Assembly: GCA_009731375.1 (NCBI GenBank)
Contig: BJOX01000052.1
Coordinates: forward strand, 942,839 to 1,006,716
Length of the DNA: 63,878 nt
Reading direction: 5' to 3'
Source: Paulinella micropora
Taxonomy: Eukaryota; Cercozoa; Imbricatea; Euglyphida
Shown here: piece after piece, positions 1-10,832 of the stretch
How positions within the stretch are numbered: position 1 is the stretch's first letter
How the letters are laid out: each line of letters begins with the position of its first letter
Made by a program: the position numbers and the translations under genes
Notes under the pieces: model-generated
The model's input: only the letters and a program-made list of their open reading frames with translations
Told to the model about the DNA's origin: nothing
The model's database searches: none

Positions 1-2196
1 AAATTTCACAACAGCTGTTGGGTTCTGCCTATCATGATTGAAAGAGCAGTCTCTGTTCTCCATCTGTGCCTTACACTGCAAGCCCGCGAACCACCTCCAA
101 CATGCGGTCTTCAGGTCTGGCTCTCTCTGTCTCTTCCAACCGGCAACTCTGTTTGTGTACGTGGCTTGTGCGCCAACAGGTACACCGCCTGCCTGTGCCG
201 TATGTGCCTCCGTGAGCGAGTCCATGTTTGAGCATGCACTCATCACTTCTTGAAACAGTGCTGACGGAGCAACGCTTTGAACCGTATTTTCGAACACGTG
301 TGTCTCGAGGAAGTTCTTGGACTTCACTGAGCTAAACGTCGAGCATTGTTGTATGAGCTGAGTAAGCTTACTCGGGTTAACTGTGTGTAACGCCGAAAAG
401 AAATAGAGGATGATCGACTTGCGGCCATAGAATAGCCCATAGGAGGAAACTACCTCCGTAAGGGTCGCCGCCAAGCCAACAGCACTCCTCAAACTCATCG
501 CCACTGTCTCAAAGATTTCAAATCCTATGAGAGTACCAGTGCAGAGATGCTGGTATCCATGAGATTGAAAATATGAAATGAGTGTGGCCACCGCCAGTTC
601 ACACTGAGCGTCTAGGCCTGTTGCATTGTTTCTCTTAATCTCCTCCTTCTTTCTCAAAAACTTGTACTGTGTCAGATCAAATCCCTCCGAGACTAGAGAT
701 TGGTCAAAAACAGTAACAAGGGCCTCGTATTCCTGCGTTTCGTCGCAAGGAAAAGCCTTCATGCAGGCATTGATCTCTTTGAGCTTGCTCAAAAGCGAAG
801 CATCAGAGTCTTTGTCTGAGCTCGTCTTGGCATATAGCATGAGACTTGCCACTCCTCCTTTCTTCCCCTTGAAGGCATTTATGATGTTCTGTCTGTCCTT
901 CTTCTCCGTGTTTGTGACCACCACCGTAGTTGAGCCCGAGGGTGCAGGGGCTGGTGGGGCAGGAGCTGGTGGGGTCAAATATGTCGGAGGGTGTGTCTTT
1001 GCACCACTCACTTTTGCTTTCATTCTTTCCAGTCTCATCGTCTTCTCGAACTCCTCATTCTCTTTCGCCTTCTTCTTCTCAGATATCACCAGCTTTTGAG
1101 CATGAGTGATAAAGGCCACCAATTCAGAAGCAGATCTGAGAAAATTATATTTCTCCACATATTGGTCAACACCTGCTTTGTTGGCGACCGGTGGTGCGTT
1201 ACTAAGTGATTTAAGGACAGAGTGATCCTTGGTAGGAATCCATCTCTTCCATGCCTCCTTGTGCAGTAACGCACCCATCAACAGTCTGATCTTGGTCAGA
1301 ACTCTGTCGGTCTTCTCTAACTCATCAATCACAGGATGAGTTTCTCCTGCTGCCTTAATGCTTTTTTCCATCTCTGCCTTCCCCTCCTCCAAGGCCTTTA
1401 TTTCCATTGTAAAAAAATGAAATATACCACTCGAGTTTTTCGAACCCAGATTGGTCTTCATTTTTGTTACATCGACTGCCTCCTGACCAGTCGCGAGGAA
1501 TCTGGCCGTTGCTCTTGGGTTTGTGTACTGGAGGTAACCCTCACATCGTGGGCCGTATGTACGTTCCCAAATCAGGGTTTGAGTGTACACCCCAAAGATA
1601 GCATCGAGTAATTCAAGGTGGGTGTGTGTGTCCCCAAACTTGATATGCTGTATCTTCTTTCTCTCTTCTGGATCAGAGACCAGTTTGCCGAGGAGCTGTG
1701 CTGTGTTTGATAATAGGATATAGACATCCTTTTTAGCACGACTTTTCTCTCTTCTTTGATCCTGAGGGATCCACACATAGGTATCCTTCTCTACCCCCAT
1801 CTTGTTATCAAACTCTTCTTTAGTGAGGTCATAGTGGTCTTGCACCCACTGTTGTTCCTCCACTGTGATCTCCTCTCCATCACTATGAATCAAGTCGATC
1901 ATTTTTCGTCCTCCTCCTCCCGTGTAGGCAGGTGGTAAGGGATTACCATATGCTCCTCCTCCTCCCGTCTCTTCTTGTTCAAATCCTCCTTCATCTTCGT
2001 CTCCTCCATATCTTCCTTCATCATCCCAGCCCTCTTCTACTCCTCCTCCTACTCCTTCATCTCCTCCTCCTTCATTCAATCCTCCTCCTCCTCCTTCATT
2101 CAATCCTCCTCCTCCTCCTCCTCCTCCTGCTTCTTCTTCTTCTCTTCTTTGATCTGCCTCCGAGAATTCACTCACTTCGGCGGTCTCTGTCGACAT
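1..2196 (-). CDS. Gag-like protein of a retroelement, 3' end beyond window
   Basis: An uninterrupted minus-strand frame of 732 codons runs from ATG at 2196-2194 to the left edge; I checked every triplet for stops, and an in-frame TGA lies just upstream at 2232-2230. The N-terminus is acidic and Gly/Glu-rich (about residues 15-90), followed by charged, largely helical sequence and a Pro-rich hinge near residue 405. Close to the edge is a zinc-finger-like motif, C-x2-W-x2-G-x2-C-x8-C-x3-H (codons at about 30-110). The same C-x2-W-x2-G-x2-C core occurs in the Gag of the tyrosine-recombinase element at 55.2 kb, so I infer a nucleic-acid-binding Gag of a related retroelement whose RT lies outside the window. 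There is no overall sequence similarity to the other Gags here. A host CCCH protein is the alternative. Confidence 0.6.
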   Translation of the reverse strand, partial: MSTETAEVSEFSEADQRREEEEAGGGGGGGGLNEGGGGGLNEGGGDEGVGGGVEEGWDDEGRYGGDEDEGGFEQEETGGGGAYGNPLPPAYTGGGGRKMIDLIHSDGEEITVEEQQWVQDHYDLTKEEFDNKMGVEKDTYVWIPQDQRREKSRAKKDVYILLSNTAQLLGKLVSDPEERKKIQHIKFGDTHTHLELLDAIFGVYTQTLIWERTYGPRCEGYLQYTNPRATARFLATGQEAVDVTKMKTNLGSKNSSGIFHFFTMEIKALEEGKAEMEKSIKAAGETHPVIDELEKTDRVLTKIRLLMGALLHKEAWKRWIPTKDHSVLKSLSNAPPVANKAGVDQYVEKYNFLRSASELVAFITHAQKLVISEKKKAKENEEFEKTMRLERMKAKVSGAKTHPPTYLTPPAPAPPAPAPSGSTTVVVTNTEKKDRQNIINAFKGKKGGVASLMLYAKTSSDKDSDASLLSKLKEINACMKAFPCDETQEYEALVTVFDQSLVSEGFDLTQYKFLRKKEEIKRNNATGLDAQCELAVATLISYFQSHGYQHLCTGTLIGFEIFETVAMSLRSAVGLAATLTEVVSSYGLFYGRKSIILYFFSALHTVNPSKLTQLIQQCSTFSSVKSKNFLETHVFENTVQSVAPSALFQEVMSACSNMDSLTEAHTAQAGGVPVGAQATYTNRVAGWKRQREPDLKTACWRWFAGLQCKAQMENRDCSFNHDRQNPTAVVKF

Positions 2197-3340
2197 GATG
2201 TCGTAGTAGTGATCAACAGGAGGACAGTGTCAGCTCCTATGTTTGGTTTTTGTTCGTTTGTGTTCTGTTCCTCCTTCAGTCGATTGACTAGTGAAGAGAG
2301 AAACTAATAGAGAGGGTAGGATAAGATTCCCTGTCCTCTATGAAACACTGTTTGTATGTTTGTTTTTGTTTGAGAAAAATAGTCTTTGAGACTTTCTCCG
2401 ATTTCTTGTTCTCCTTACTCAGATTACTTTCTCCTCCTTCTTTTCTATATTGTATCTAGTATGAGGCACTTGGACCTACACACAGATAGTAATAGAGAAG
2501 CTAGAAAAGCTCTCCTTGAGAAGTCGACAGTCGGTCGGATAGGTTCTCAGACCTACCTTTAGAAAACGATCAGAGATTTGCAAAAATACTCTGACGTATG
2601 TGTGAGATAATGCAGATAAATGCACAAACTAGAAGGGTAGAGTGTTGTGCTCCTGTCCCTATGCTTGTTTGTGTTTTGTGTGTGTTCCTTCACTCTTCTG
2701 TCCACCTCCTTCTTCTTGGTCTCTGTGTGAGAACAGCAAGAACGACAGAGAGTTTGTATCTGATGTCTCCTTGTGAGCACACAGATACTGATTGGGCTAG
2801 AGGGTACGAGACACCTGCTTGAGACCAATCAAATTATTTGTTTTGTGAAAGAGTTATGAGGGAGCTGTATTGGAGTATTTGTTTTCGTCTGACGTCCCCG
2901 TGTGAGACAGGTCAGTGAAAATTCATTCTGTTGCCTGTGTGGCAAAGCAGAAAGAAATCACCCTAGTGATGTGGACTCCAAATGTAATGCCCCCAACGAT
3001 AGCTCGAAAAAAGTCGGTAATACAACCAAACACAGTCCTCAAGAATGAGAATGATGTCTCGTTGTATTAGCTCAGTGAAGCCAAAAGGAAAACGGCAACA
3101 GACCAGGAATAAAATGGCATCAGGTCCAATCCGGACAAATAATACTTAAAAACAAGCTGGTGCACCTGTCACCAGGAAAAGGTATTTTTTTACCGGCTAT
3201 CCGGGGGGTGATGCCTACAGTTATCATCATGAACGTCAAACGCTTTGTGCTCCGGGATTGCTTGTTCACTTCGCATATTGCGAATTGCTATTACTTCCCT
3301 ACTAAGTGAATCATTAGCTTTGAAAATTTGCGTATCGTTC
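2197..3340. other. Unassigned flank of the left-edge element
   Basis: About 1.1 kb upstream of the Gag-like ORF. Only short ORFs on both strands, no coherent protein and no repeat matched elsewhere in the window. It may be the 5' untranslated or terminal-repeat region of the left-edge element. Confidence 0.35.
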
Positions 3341-3409
<69 letters not shown>

Positions 3410-3422
3410 TAGATATAGATAT

Positions 3423-3488
<66 letters not shown>
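3341..3488. repeat. (GATA)n microsatellite
   Basis: Nearly pure AGAT/GATA tandem repeat, broken once near 3408-3425. It abuts the left side of interspersed repeat R1. Confidence 0.97.
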
Positions 3489-3492
3489 TGTT

Positions 3493-3883
3493 ATGTTTAA
3501 TCTATGAGCGTGGCATAAGCATACTATGCTACCCCCTGGCAGGAACTTTCAGCAACTCACAAGGTGCACACCAACCGCTCGGGTACCGTGCCCAGTTCAG
3601 CTAAAAGGTAGCATAGCCCTTTTGAACTGTATAGCACAACCCTCAGATGCGTGTGCCTAAGAAATTATTTACCTTCGAAGCGGAGGTTTCGGGAGTTCAC
3701 GCTCTTTGTGAATTACCTTCTACAACCTCGACTTCATCAACCCTTTGCATCACTGCCACTGTCGGGAGATGGTCGCCTGTTTAGCCCTTCTGTAGCGCGC
3801 GATCGACTGTTGACACAAAACCATCGTTAGGCTGTTTGGTTTTAGGGCGGAGCACTGAGCAGCTGGCCACCTGCATTCCCCGG
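3493..3883 (+). repeat. Interspersed repeat R1, copy 1
   Basis: About 390 bp, starting ATGTTTAATCTA and ending just before GATAGATA. It aligns over its whole length, with many substitutions and indels, to 10079-10489. Both copies have (GATA)n on both sides. It has no coding capacity that I recognise; it may be a non-autonomous element. Confidence 0.8.
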
Positions 3884-3925
<42 letters not shown>

Positions 3926-3926
3926 C
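3884..3926. repeat. (GATA)n microsatellite
   Basis: Tetranucleotide array at the right boundary of R1 copy 1. Confidence 0.95.
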
Positions 3927-4155
3927 GGTGGCTGCGTGCGCAAGTGACGAAGTACTGCCATCATGTTCCCAGGTCTGAGTCCTATTGAAATCAGGTTGCA
4001 ATATGCCGGCCGTGTAGCAATATTAGAAAACTATTTATTTGCCGAACATTACATAGCGGAATAAGCTATTCAGCTTAACTAATATTAAATTCAATCGCAA
4101 CATGCCCTTCGGGGCTAGACTTACGATGGTGTAATAGAAGAAGGGTATGGTGTTC

Positions 4156-4225
4156 ATTACGCAGCATTTACTGAAGCTGAATTTCTTATTCAGAAATTCA
4201 GCTTTAGTGAACGCTGCAGCGTAAT
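4156..4225. repeat. Imperfect inverted repeat (hairpin)
   Basis: The left arm at 4156-4186 is the reverse complement of 4192-4225 apart from one 3-nt indel and about three mismatches. The loop is about 5 nt. A (CTAT)n tract follows. Confidence 0.8.
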
Positions 4226-4234
4226 ATCTGTTTG

Positions 4235-4254
4235 TCTATCTATCTATCTATCTG

Positions 4255-4290
<36 letters not shown>

Positions 4291-4307
4291 CCTACCTACC
4301 TACCTAC

Positions 4308-4363
<56 letters not shown>
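4235..4363. repeat. (CTAT)n/(CTAC)n microsatellite
   Basis: Tetranucleotide array with a short CTAC block near 4290-4310. It ends about 35 bp beyond the stop codon of the PUB-domain gene, on its 3' side. Confidence 0.95.
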
Positions 4364-4364
<1 letters not shown>

Positions 4365-4396
4365 CTCTGATATGCTATGATTGCTATGGTATACGA

Positions 4397-5075
4397 TTAG
4401 AAGTCCAAAGGATCTACGCTATTACTGTAGCGTTCTGCCACGCCTAAAGAGTCGGAAGAAGAAGAGGAAGAAGAGGAGGAAGACTGTCCAGAGGCAGAAT
4501 ATTGGGCTTCAAACTGTGCCATCCCGTCTAAAACCATGTTAGGAACTCTGTCAAACAGACACGCAAGACGCAACTAACATGGACAGGATGAGCGGCAATG
4601 TGGGCCATCTACGTTTTCTTTCCCAGCAGCAAGCAAGATATGCAAGCAACTCAGAGATATGAAACAGGGATAATTATGGAAGGTACAAGGAGAAAATCAA
4701 AGAAGTATTTGTTTACACTGATATCAAGTATAGGGGAAAACAAATGTAAATGATCAAAGATCGAAACAAGGAGTCATATTTTCGTGCTGGTGGGTTTGAG
4801 GGCAGTGACAAGCAATCCAGGACTGACCTCAGCGCGTTTGGATCAGGGTAGAAAATGAAAGAATCCATTTTCCCTTCCTTGTCTGGGACGTCATTGTGTT
4901 CCCAACCGAACATCTGCCAAAGATAAATATAACGTGAAAGCAAAAAGAATCAGAGCATTCGCCCCATTCCATATCATTCATATGCATATGCGCATACATA
5001 TACATATACATATACACATACATATACACATACATATACACATGTACATACACATACGCGTACGCGTAAGCGTAC

Positions 5076-5106
<31 letters not shown>

Positions 5107-5332
5107 CGTATACTATATACACGTATACTATATACACGTATACGTATACGTGTACGTGTACGCGTACGTGTACGCGTACGCGTCCGCGTCCGCGTACGTG
5201 TACGCGTACGCGTACGCGTACGTGTACGTGTACGTGTATGTGTGTGCATGTGTATGTGTATGTGTATGTGTATACGTATACTATATACACGTATACTATA
5301 TACACGTCGACGTATACGTATACGTGTATATA

Positions 5333-5391
<59 letters not shown>

Positions 5392-5450
5392 GAAGAGAGA
5401 GAGAGCGAGAGAGAGAGAGAGAGAGAGATCGAGAGAGAGCGAGAGAGAGC

Positions 5451-5488
<38 letters not shown>

Positions 5489-6440
5489 AAGAGAGAGAGA
5501 GGGNNNNNNNNNNNNNNNNNNNNNNNNNNNNNNNNNNNNNNNNNNNNNNNNNNNNNNNNNNNNNNNNNNNNNNNNNNNNNNNNNNNNNNNNNNNNNNNNN
5601 NNNNNNNNNNNNNNNNNNNNNNNNNNNNNNNNNNNNNNNNNNNNNNNNNNNNNNNNNNNNNNNNNNNNNNNNNNNNNNNNNNNNNNNNNNNNNNNNNNNN
5701 NNNNNNNNNNNNNNNNNNNNNNNNNNNNNNNNNNNNNNNNNNNNNNNNNNNNNNNNNNNNNNNNNNNNNNNNNNNNNNNNNNNNNNNNNNNNNNNNNNNN
5801 NNNNNNNNNNNNNNNNNNNNNNNNNNNNNNNNNNNNNNNNNNNNNNNNNNNNNNNNNNNNNNNNNNNNNNNNNNNNNNNNNNNNNNNNNNNNNNNNNNNN
5901 NNNNNNNNNNNNNNNNNNNNNNNNNNNNNNNNNNNNNNNNNNNNNNNNNNNNNNNNNNNNNNNNNNNNNNNNNNNNNNNNNNNNNNNNNNNNNNNNNNNN
6001 NNNNNNNNNNNNNNNNNNNNNNNNNNNNNNNNNNNNNNNNNNNNNNNNNNNNNNNNNNNNNNNNNNNNNNNNNNNNNNNNNNNNNNNNNNNNNNNNNNNN
6101 NNNNNNNNNNNNNNNNNNNNNNNNNNNNNNNNNNNNNNNNNNNNNNNNNNNNNNNNNNNNNNNNNNNNNNNNNNNNNNNNNNNNNNNNNNNNNNNNNNNN
6201 NNNNNNNNNNNNNNNNNNNNNNNNNNNNNNNNNNNNNNNNNNNNNNNNNNNNNNNNNNNNNNNNNNNNNNNNNNNNNNNNNNNNNNNNNNNNNNNNNNNN
6301 NNNNNNNNNNNNNNNNNNNNNNNNNNNNNNNNNNNNNNNNNNNNNNNNNNNNNNNNNNNNNNNNNNNNNNNNNNNNNNNNNNNNNAAAGAGAGAAAGAAA
6401 AAAAAAAAAAAAGAAAAAAAAAGAGAAAAAAAAAAAAAGG

Positions 6441-6485
<45 letters not shown>

Positions 6486-6527
6486 AGAGAGAGAGAGAGA
6501 GACAGAGAGACAGAGAGAGAGGAGAGG

Positions 6528-6565
<38 letters not shown>

Positions 6566-6611
6566 CAGATATATATATATGAGAGAGAGAGAGATCGAGA
6601 GAAAGAGGAAG

Positions 6612-6659
<48 letters not shown>

Positions 6660-7106
6660 AAGAGGAAGAGAAAGAGAAAGAGAACGAAAGAAAGAAAGAA
6701 AGAGAGAGAGAGAGACAGAGAGAGACAGAGAGAGAGAGAGTATATTTTTTAATATATATAGAGAGGAAGAGGAGATAGAGAGAAGAAAGATAGAGAGAGA
6801 GAGATAGAGAGAGAGAGAGATAGATAGAGAGAGAGAGAGATTGAGAGAGAGAGAGAGAGACACAGAGAGAGAGAGACACAGAGAGAGAGAGAGAGAGTAT
6901 AGTGTACGTATACACATACGTGTACGTATACACATACGTATACGTATACACATACGTATACGTATACACATACGTACACATACGTATACGTATACACATA
7001 CGTATACGTATACACATACGTATACGTATACACATACGTATACGTATACGTATACACATTACACATTACACATGACACATGACACATGGCACATGGCACA
7101 TTACAC

Positions 7107-7137
<31 letters not shown>

Positions 7138-7262
7138 TATACATACACATACACATACACATACAAATGCACATGCACATGCACATGCAAATGCACATGC
7201 ACATACACATACACGTACACGTACACGTACACGTACACGTACACATACACATACACATACAC

Positions 7263-7323
<61 letters not shown>

Positions 7324-7346
7324 CATATACATAATGTATACATATG

Positions 7347-7426
<80 letters not shown>

Positions 7427-8749
7427 CATATACCTATACATACACACATATACCTATACCTATTCCTATACCTATACCTATACCTATACCTTTATACCTT
7501 TATAACTATATACCTATGCCCTTTTCACCTATACACCTATACACCTACAAACCTACACACCTATACCCCTTTTCACCTATACACCTATACACCTATACAC
7601 CTATACTCCTATACACATATATACACATAGACACACATATATACGCATATACACATATATAAATACAAATACACATACACATATACACATATACACCTAC
7701 ACCTACATCTACATCTACATCTACATCTATATCTACATCTATATCTACATCTACATCTACATCTACATCCATATCCATATCCATATCCATGTACATGTAC
7801 ATGTACATGTCCATGTACATGTACGTAATACGTAATACGTAATAGGTAATACGTAAAGACGTAAAGACGTAAATACGTAAATACGTAAATACGTAAATAC
7901 GTACACGTAAACGTACACGTACACATACACGTATACGTATAATACGTATACGTATTATACGTATACGCATACATATACGTGTAGGTATACGTATACTACG
8001 TATACGTATACGTATACGTATAATACGTATACGTATACGTATAACATATAACATATAACAAATATAACATATAACAAATATAACATATAACGTATAACGT
8101 ATAACGTATAACATATAACATATAACATACAACATACAACATACAACATATAACATATAACATATAACACATAACACATAACACATAACACACAACACAC
8201 AACATACAACATACAACATACAACATACAACATACAACATACAACATACAACATACAACATACAACATACAACATACAACATACAGCATACAACATACAA
8301 CATACACCATACACATACAACATACAACACACAAACACACACAAACATACACACACACAAACATACACACACACACACACACATACACACACACACATAC
8401 ACACACACACACATACACACACACACATACACATACACACACACAGACACACACATACACACACACACACATACACACACACATATACACACATATACAC
8501 ACATATACACATATATACACACATATACACATATACACATATACACATATGCACATATACACATATACACATATACATATACATATACATACACATACAC
8601 ATACACACATACACACATCCACACATACACACATACACACGCACATACACACATACACACATACACAGACACAGACACAGACACAGACACATACACATAC
8701 ACATACACATATACATATACACATACATATACATATACACATACATATG

Positions 8750-8809
<60 letters not shown>

Positions 8810-8931
8810 TGTACATGTACATGTACATGTACATGTACATGTACATGTACATATACATATACATATACGTATACGTATACGTATACGTATACGTATATAC
8901 GTATACGTATACGTATACGTATACATATACG

Positions 8932-8993
<62 letters not shown>

Positions 8994-9014
8994 ATACATA
9001 ATACATAATACATA

Positions 9015-9058
<44 letters not shown>

Positions 9059-9629
9059 TCATATTCATATACATATGCAAAATACAAAATACCAAATGCA
9101 TAATACACCATGCATTTTCATATCCATATCCATATCCACATCACCAAATATTCAACCAGTTGAATGAAAAATAAAACTAACATGGATAATCCGTCAGAAT
9201 TCCATATCCATATCCATATGCACATGAGGGACCAGCAGCAGGGGCAGCGCGCCCTCCACGTCCGTGATGGACTGTACCATACATACACAAAAAGATAGAT
9301 AGATAGATAGGTAGGTATGTTACATAGGTAGATAGATAGATAGATAGACGGGCCCAGCACTCCCACACCATCCCCTAATTCTCTGTCTGTCGACAGATGG
9401 CAGATAGATGGATAGATAGATGGATAGATGGATAGGTAGATAGACACCTGTTTGATCTTGGGGTTGCTGAGTTTGAGCTTGCGAAACTTGTCGCCCTCCG
9501 CTGTGGGCGGGGCAGATACCACGTTCTACAGGTGTGTATGTATGTGTGTGTATGCATGATGTATGTGTGTATTGTATGTATGTATGTATGGTGGGTGGGT
9601 GAGTGGGTGGGTGGATAGGTGGATAGATG

Positions 9630-9689
<60 letters not shown>

Positions 9690-9976
9690 TAAGTATTAAC
9701 CCGATGCCCAGCTATGCCGTGATGTTTGCACGGAAGGGACTGATACAGGCAATACCAAATCTCCCTAGTACCAGGCGGGGCCAGGGCTCGTTCCATAAGC
9801 GCCCCTTGCAGAACGAGCTCCCACCTCCATTACAGAGGACCCAGTAAGCAGATGGAGTTTCGAGACTGTTCGACAGTCTAGTATAAACCGACAGAGCACT
9901 GTGGGTTTTATTCCGGGCTCAACAAGCGAGAAAGGGCACCCTGAGGGAACAGGATTGTGCTTCCCGTCGCTATTTC

Positions 9977-10018
<42 letters not shown>

Positions 10019-10022
10019 CATA

Positions 10023-10057
<35 letters not shown>

Positions 10058-10539
10058 TAGATAGATAGATAGATAGATATGTTTAATCTAAGGGCGTGGC
10101 ATAGCTTTAAAATTATGAACCTCCAATACTACCCCCGGACAGGAACTTTCAGCACTTCAAAAGCTACACATCAACCATCCGCTCGGGTTGGTGCCCGTGC
10201 CCAGTTCAAGCCGAAAGGTAGCCAAGCCCTTGAATTGTACAGAACAACCACTAAAAAGACTCCTCCAGGGGCGTGTGCCATAAGGAGATGATGGCCACCC
10301 AAGCACACTCGTTGTGAGTTACCTTCTACAACATCGACTTTACCAACCCTTTGCATCACGGCCCCGTCGGGAGTTGGTCGCCTGTTAGCCTGCGCTGCGC
10401 GCGCAACGGCGGACACAAAACCGTCAATATAGGAGATAGTTAGATCTGAACCCCAGGCTGAGTTGCCAGTGGCAGAGACCGCCTCCAGGATAGATAGATA
10501 TAATCTAGATAGATAGATAGATGGATAGATGGATAGATG

Positions 10540-10579
<40 letters not shown>

Positions 10580-10618
10580 CATTAGATAGATACATTAGAT
10601 AGATACATAGATAGATAC

Positions 10619-10656
<38 letters not shown>

Positions 10657-10685
10657 GGATGGATGGATGGATGGATGGATGGATG

Positions 10686-10728
<43 letters not shown>

Positions 10729-10832
10729 GGACGTTTAGAAGAACCTTCAAAATTGTCTTGATCATTTTGTAGGAAGCTGGGTGCTGCTCGAACAAGGCTG
10801 TCAGGGCCTGGACGATCATCCTTCTCTCGGCC
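4397..10832 (-). CDS. PUB-domain protein, five 3' exons rebuilt
   Basis: Exons on the minus strand: 10832-10745, 9525-9448, 9271-9233, 4913-4828 and 4547-4397 (TAA at 4399-4397). All junctions are GT-AG and phases agree. In order they encode a helical stretch ending YKMIKTILK, then a segment with [15 protein letters not shown], then [13 protein letters not shown], then MFGWEHND...FYPDPNALR, and a Ser-rich tail ending DPLDF. The block order ([12 protein letters not shown], then a GAL-x-LLL turn, then a GW segment) is that of the PUB/PUG domain, which in PNGase and UBX-type proteins binds the p97/VCP AAA ATPase C-terminus. A role in ubiquitin/p97 protein quality control is inferred from the fold only. 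Introns are microsatellite-rich; the one between 9233 and 4913 is about 4.3 kb of alternating repeats with an 882-bp gap. N-terminal exons are not settled; 12405-12549 is a candidate. Confidence 0.72.
4974..9115. repeat. Compound alternating purine-pyrimidine satellite in an intron
   Basis: About 4 kb of mixed (TATACG)n, (CATACA)n, (TATACA)n, (ACATGT)n, (CA)n and (GA)n blocks, interrupted by a gap. Long open frames (His-Thr, Tyr-Val and Arg-Glu polymers) exist on both strands but are only translations of the repeats. The array lies entirely inside the intron between the third and fourth listed exons of the PUB gene. Confidence 0.95.
5504..6385. other. Assembly gap (882 N)
   Basis: Run of N flanked by (GA)n on the left and A-rich/(GA)n on the right. 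The true length is unknown. Confidence 0.99.
9291..9443. repeat. GATA/GATG arrays in a PUB-gene intron, with an R2 fragment
   Basis: Tetranucleotide arrays at 9291-9348 and 9403-9443 flank a fragment (about 9349-9400) nearly identical to 17287-17334, the right end of repeat R2. This fills most of the 176-nt intron between exons 9525-9448 and 9271-9233. Confidence 0.85.
9530..9690. repeat. GTAT, GGGT and GATA arrays
   Basis: Successive tetranucleotide tracts directly upstream (minus-strand sense) of the 3' splice site at 9526. They belong to the intron before exon 9525-9448. Confidence 0.9.
9691..9977 (+). repeat. Interspersed repeat R2, copy 1
   Basis: From AAGTATTAACCCGATGCCC to CGCTATTTCG. 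It is nearly identical over about 285 bp to 16951-17238, and both copies adjoin (GATA)n. It has no convincing ORF and I see no tRNA-like boxes. It lies inside the intron between PUB exons 10832-10745 and 9525-9448. Confidence 0.88.
9978..10078. repeat. (GATA)n microsatellite
   Basis: Tetranucleotide array separating R2 copy 1 from R1 copy 2. Confidence 0.95.
10079..10489 (+). repeat. Interspersed repeat R1, copy 2
   Basis: Diverged homologue of 3493-3883 in the same orientation, again bounded by (GATA)n on both sides. It sits in the intron between PUB exons 10832-10745 and 9525-9448. Confidence 0.8.
10490..10735. repeat. GATA/GGAT compound microsatellite
   Basis: Tetranucleotide arrays with (GATG)n and GATACATTA variants, ending about 10 bp from the splice donor of the PUB exon at 10745. 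Confidence 0.95.

Noticed and set aside
4829-9101. Very long ORFs rich in Arg-Glu, Tyr-Val, His-Thr or Ile-Arg on both strands
   Set aside because: They translate GA, CA, TATACG and similar microsatellites and span N gaps; all frames are open because the repeats lack stops.
4974-9115. Telomere or centromere satellite
   Set aside because: No TTTAGGG/TTAGGG-type repeat and no long monomer; the array is bounded by splice sites of one gene.
3341-10735. CRISPR-like or satellite-array reading of the GATA tracts
   Set aside because: The units are 4 bp without spacers; these are simple microsatellites in a eukaryotic context.
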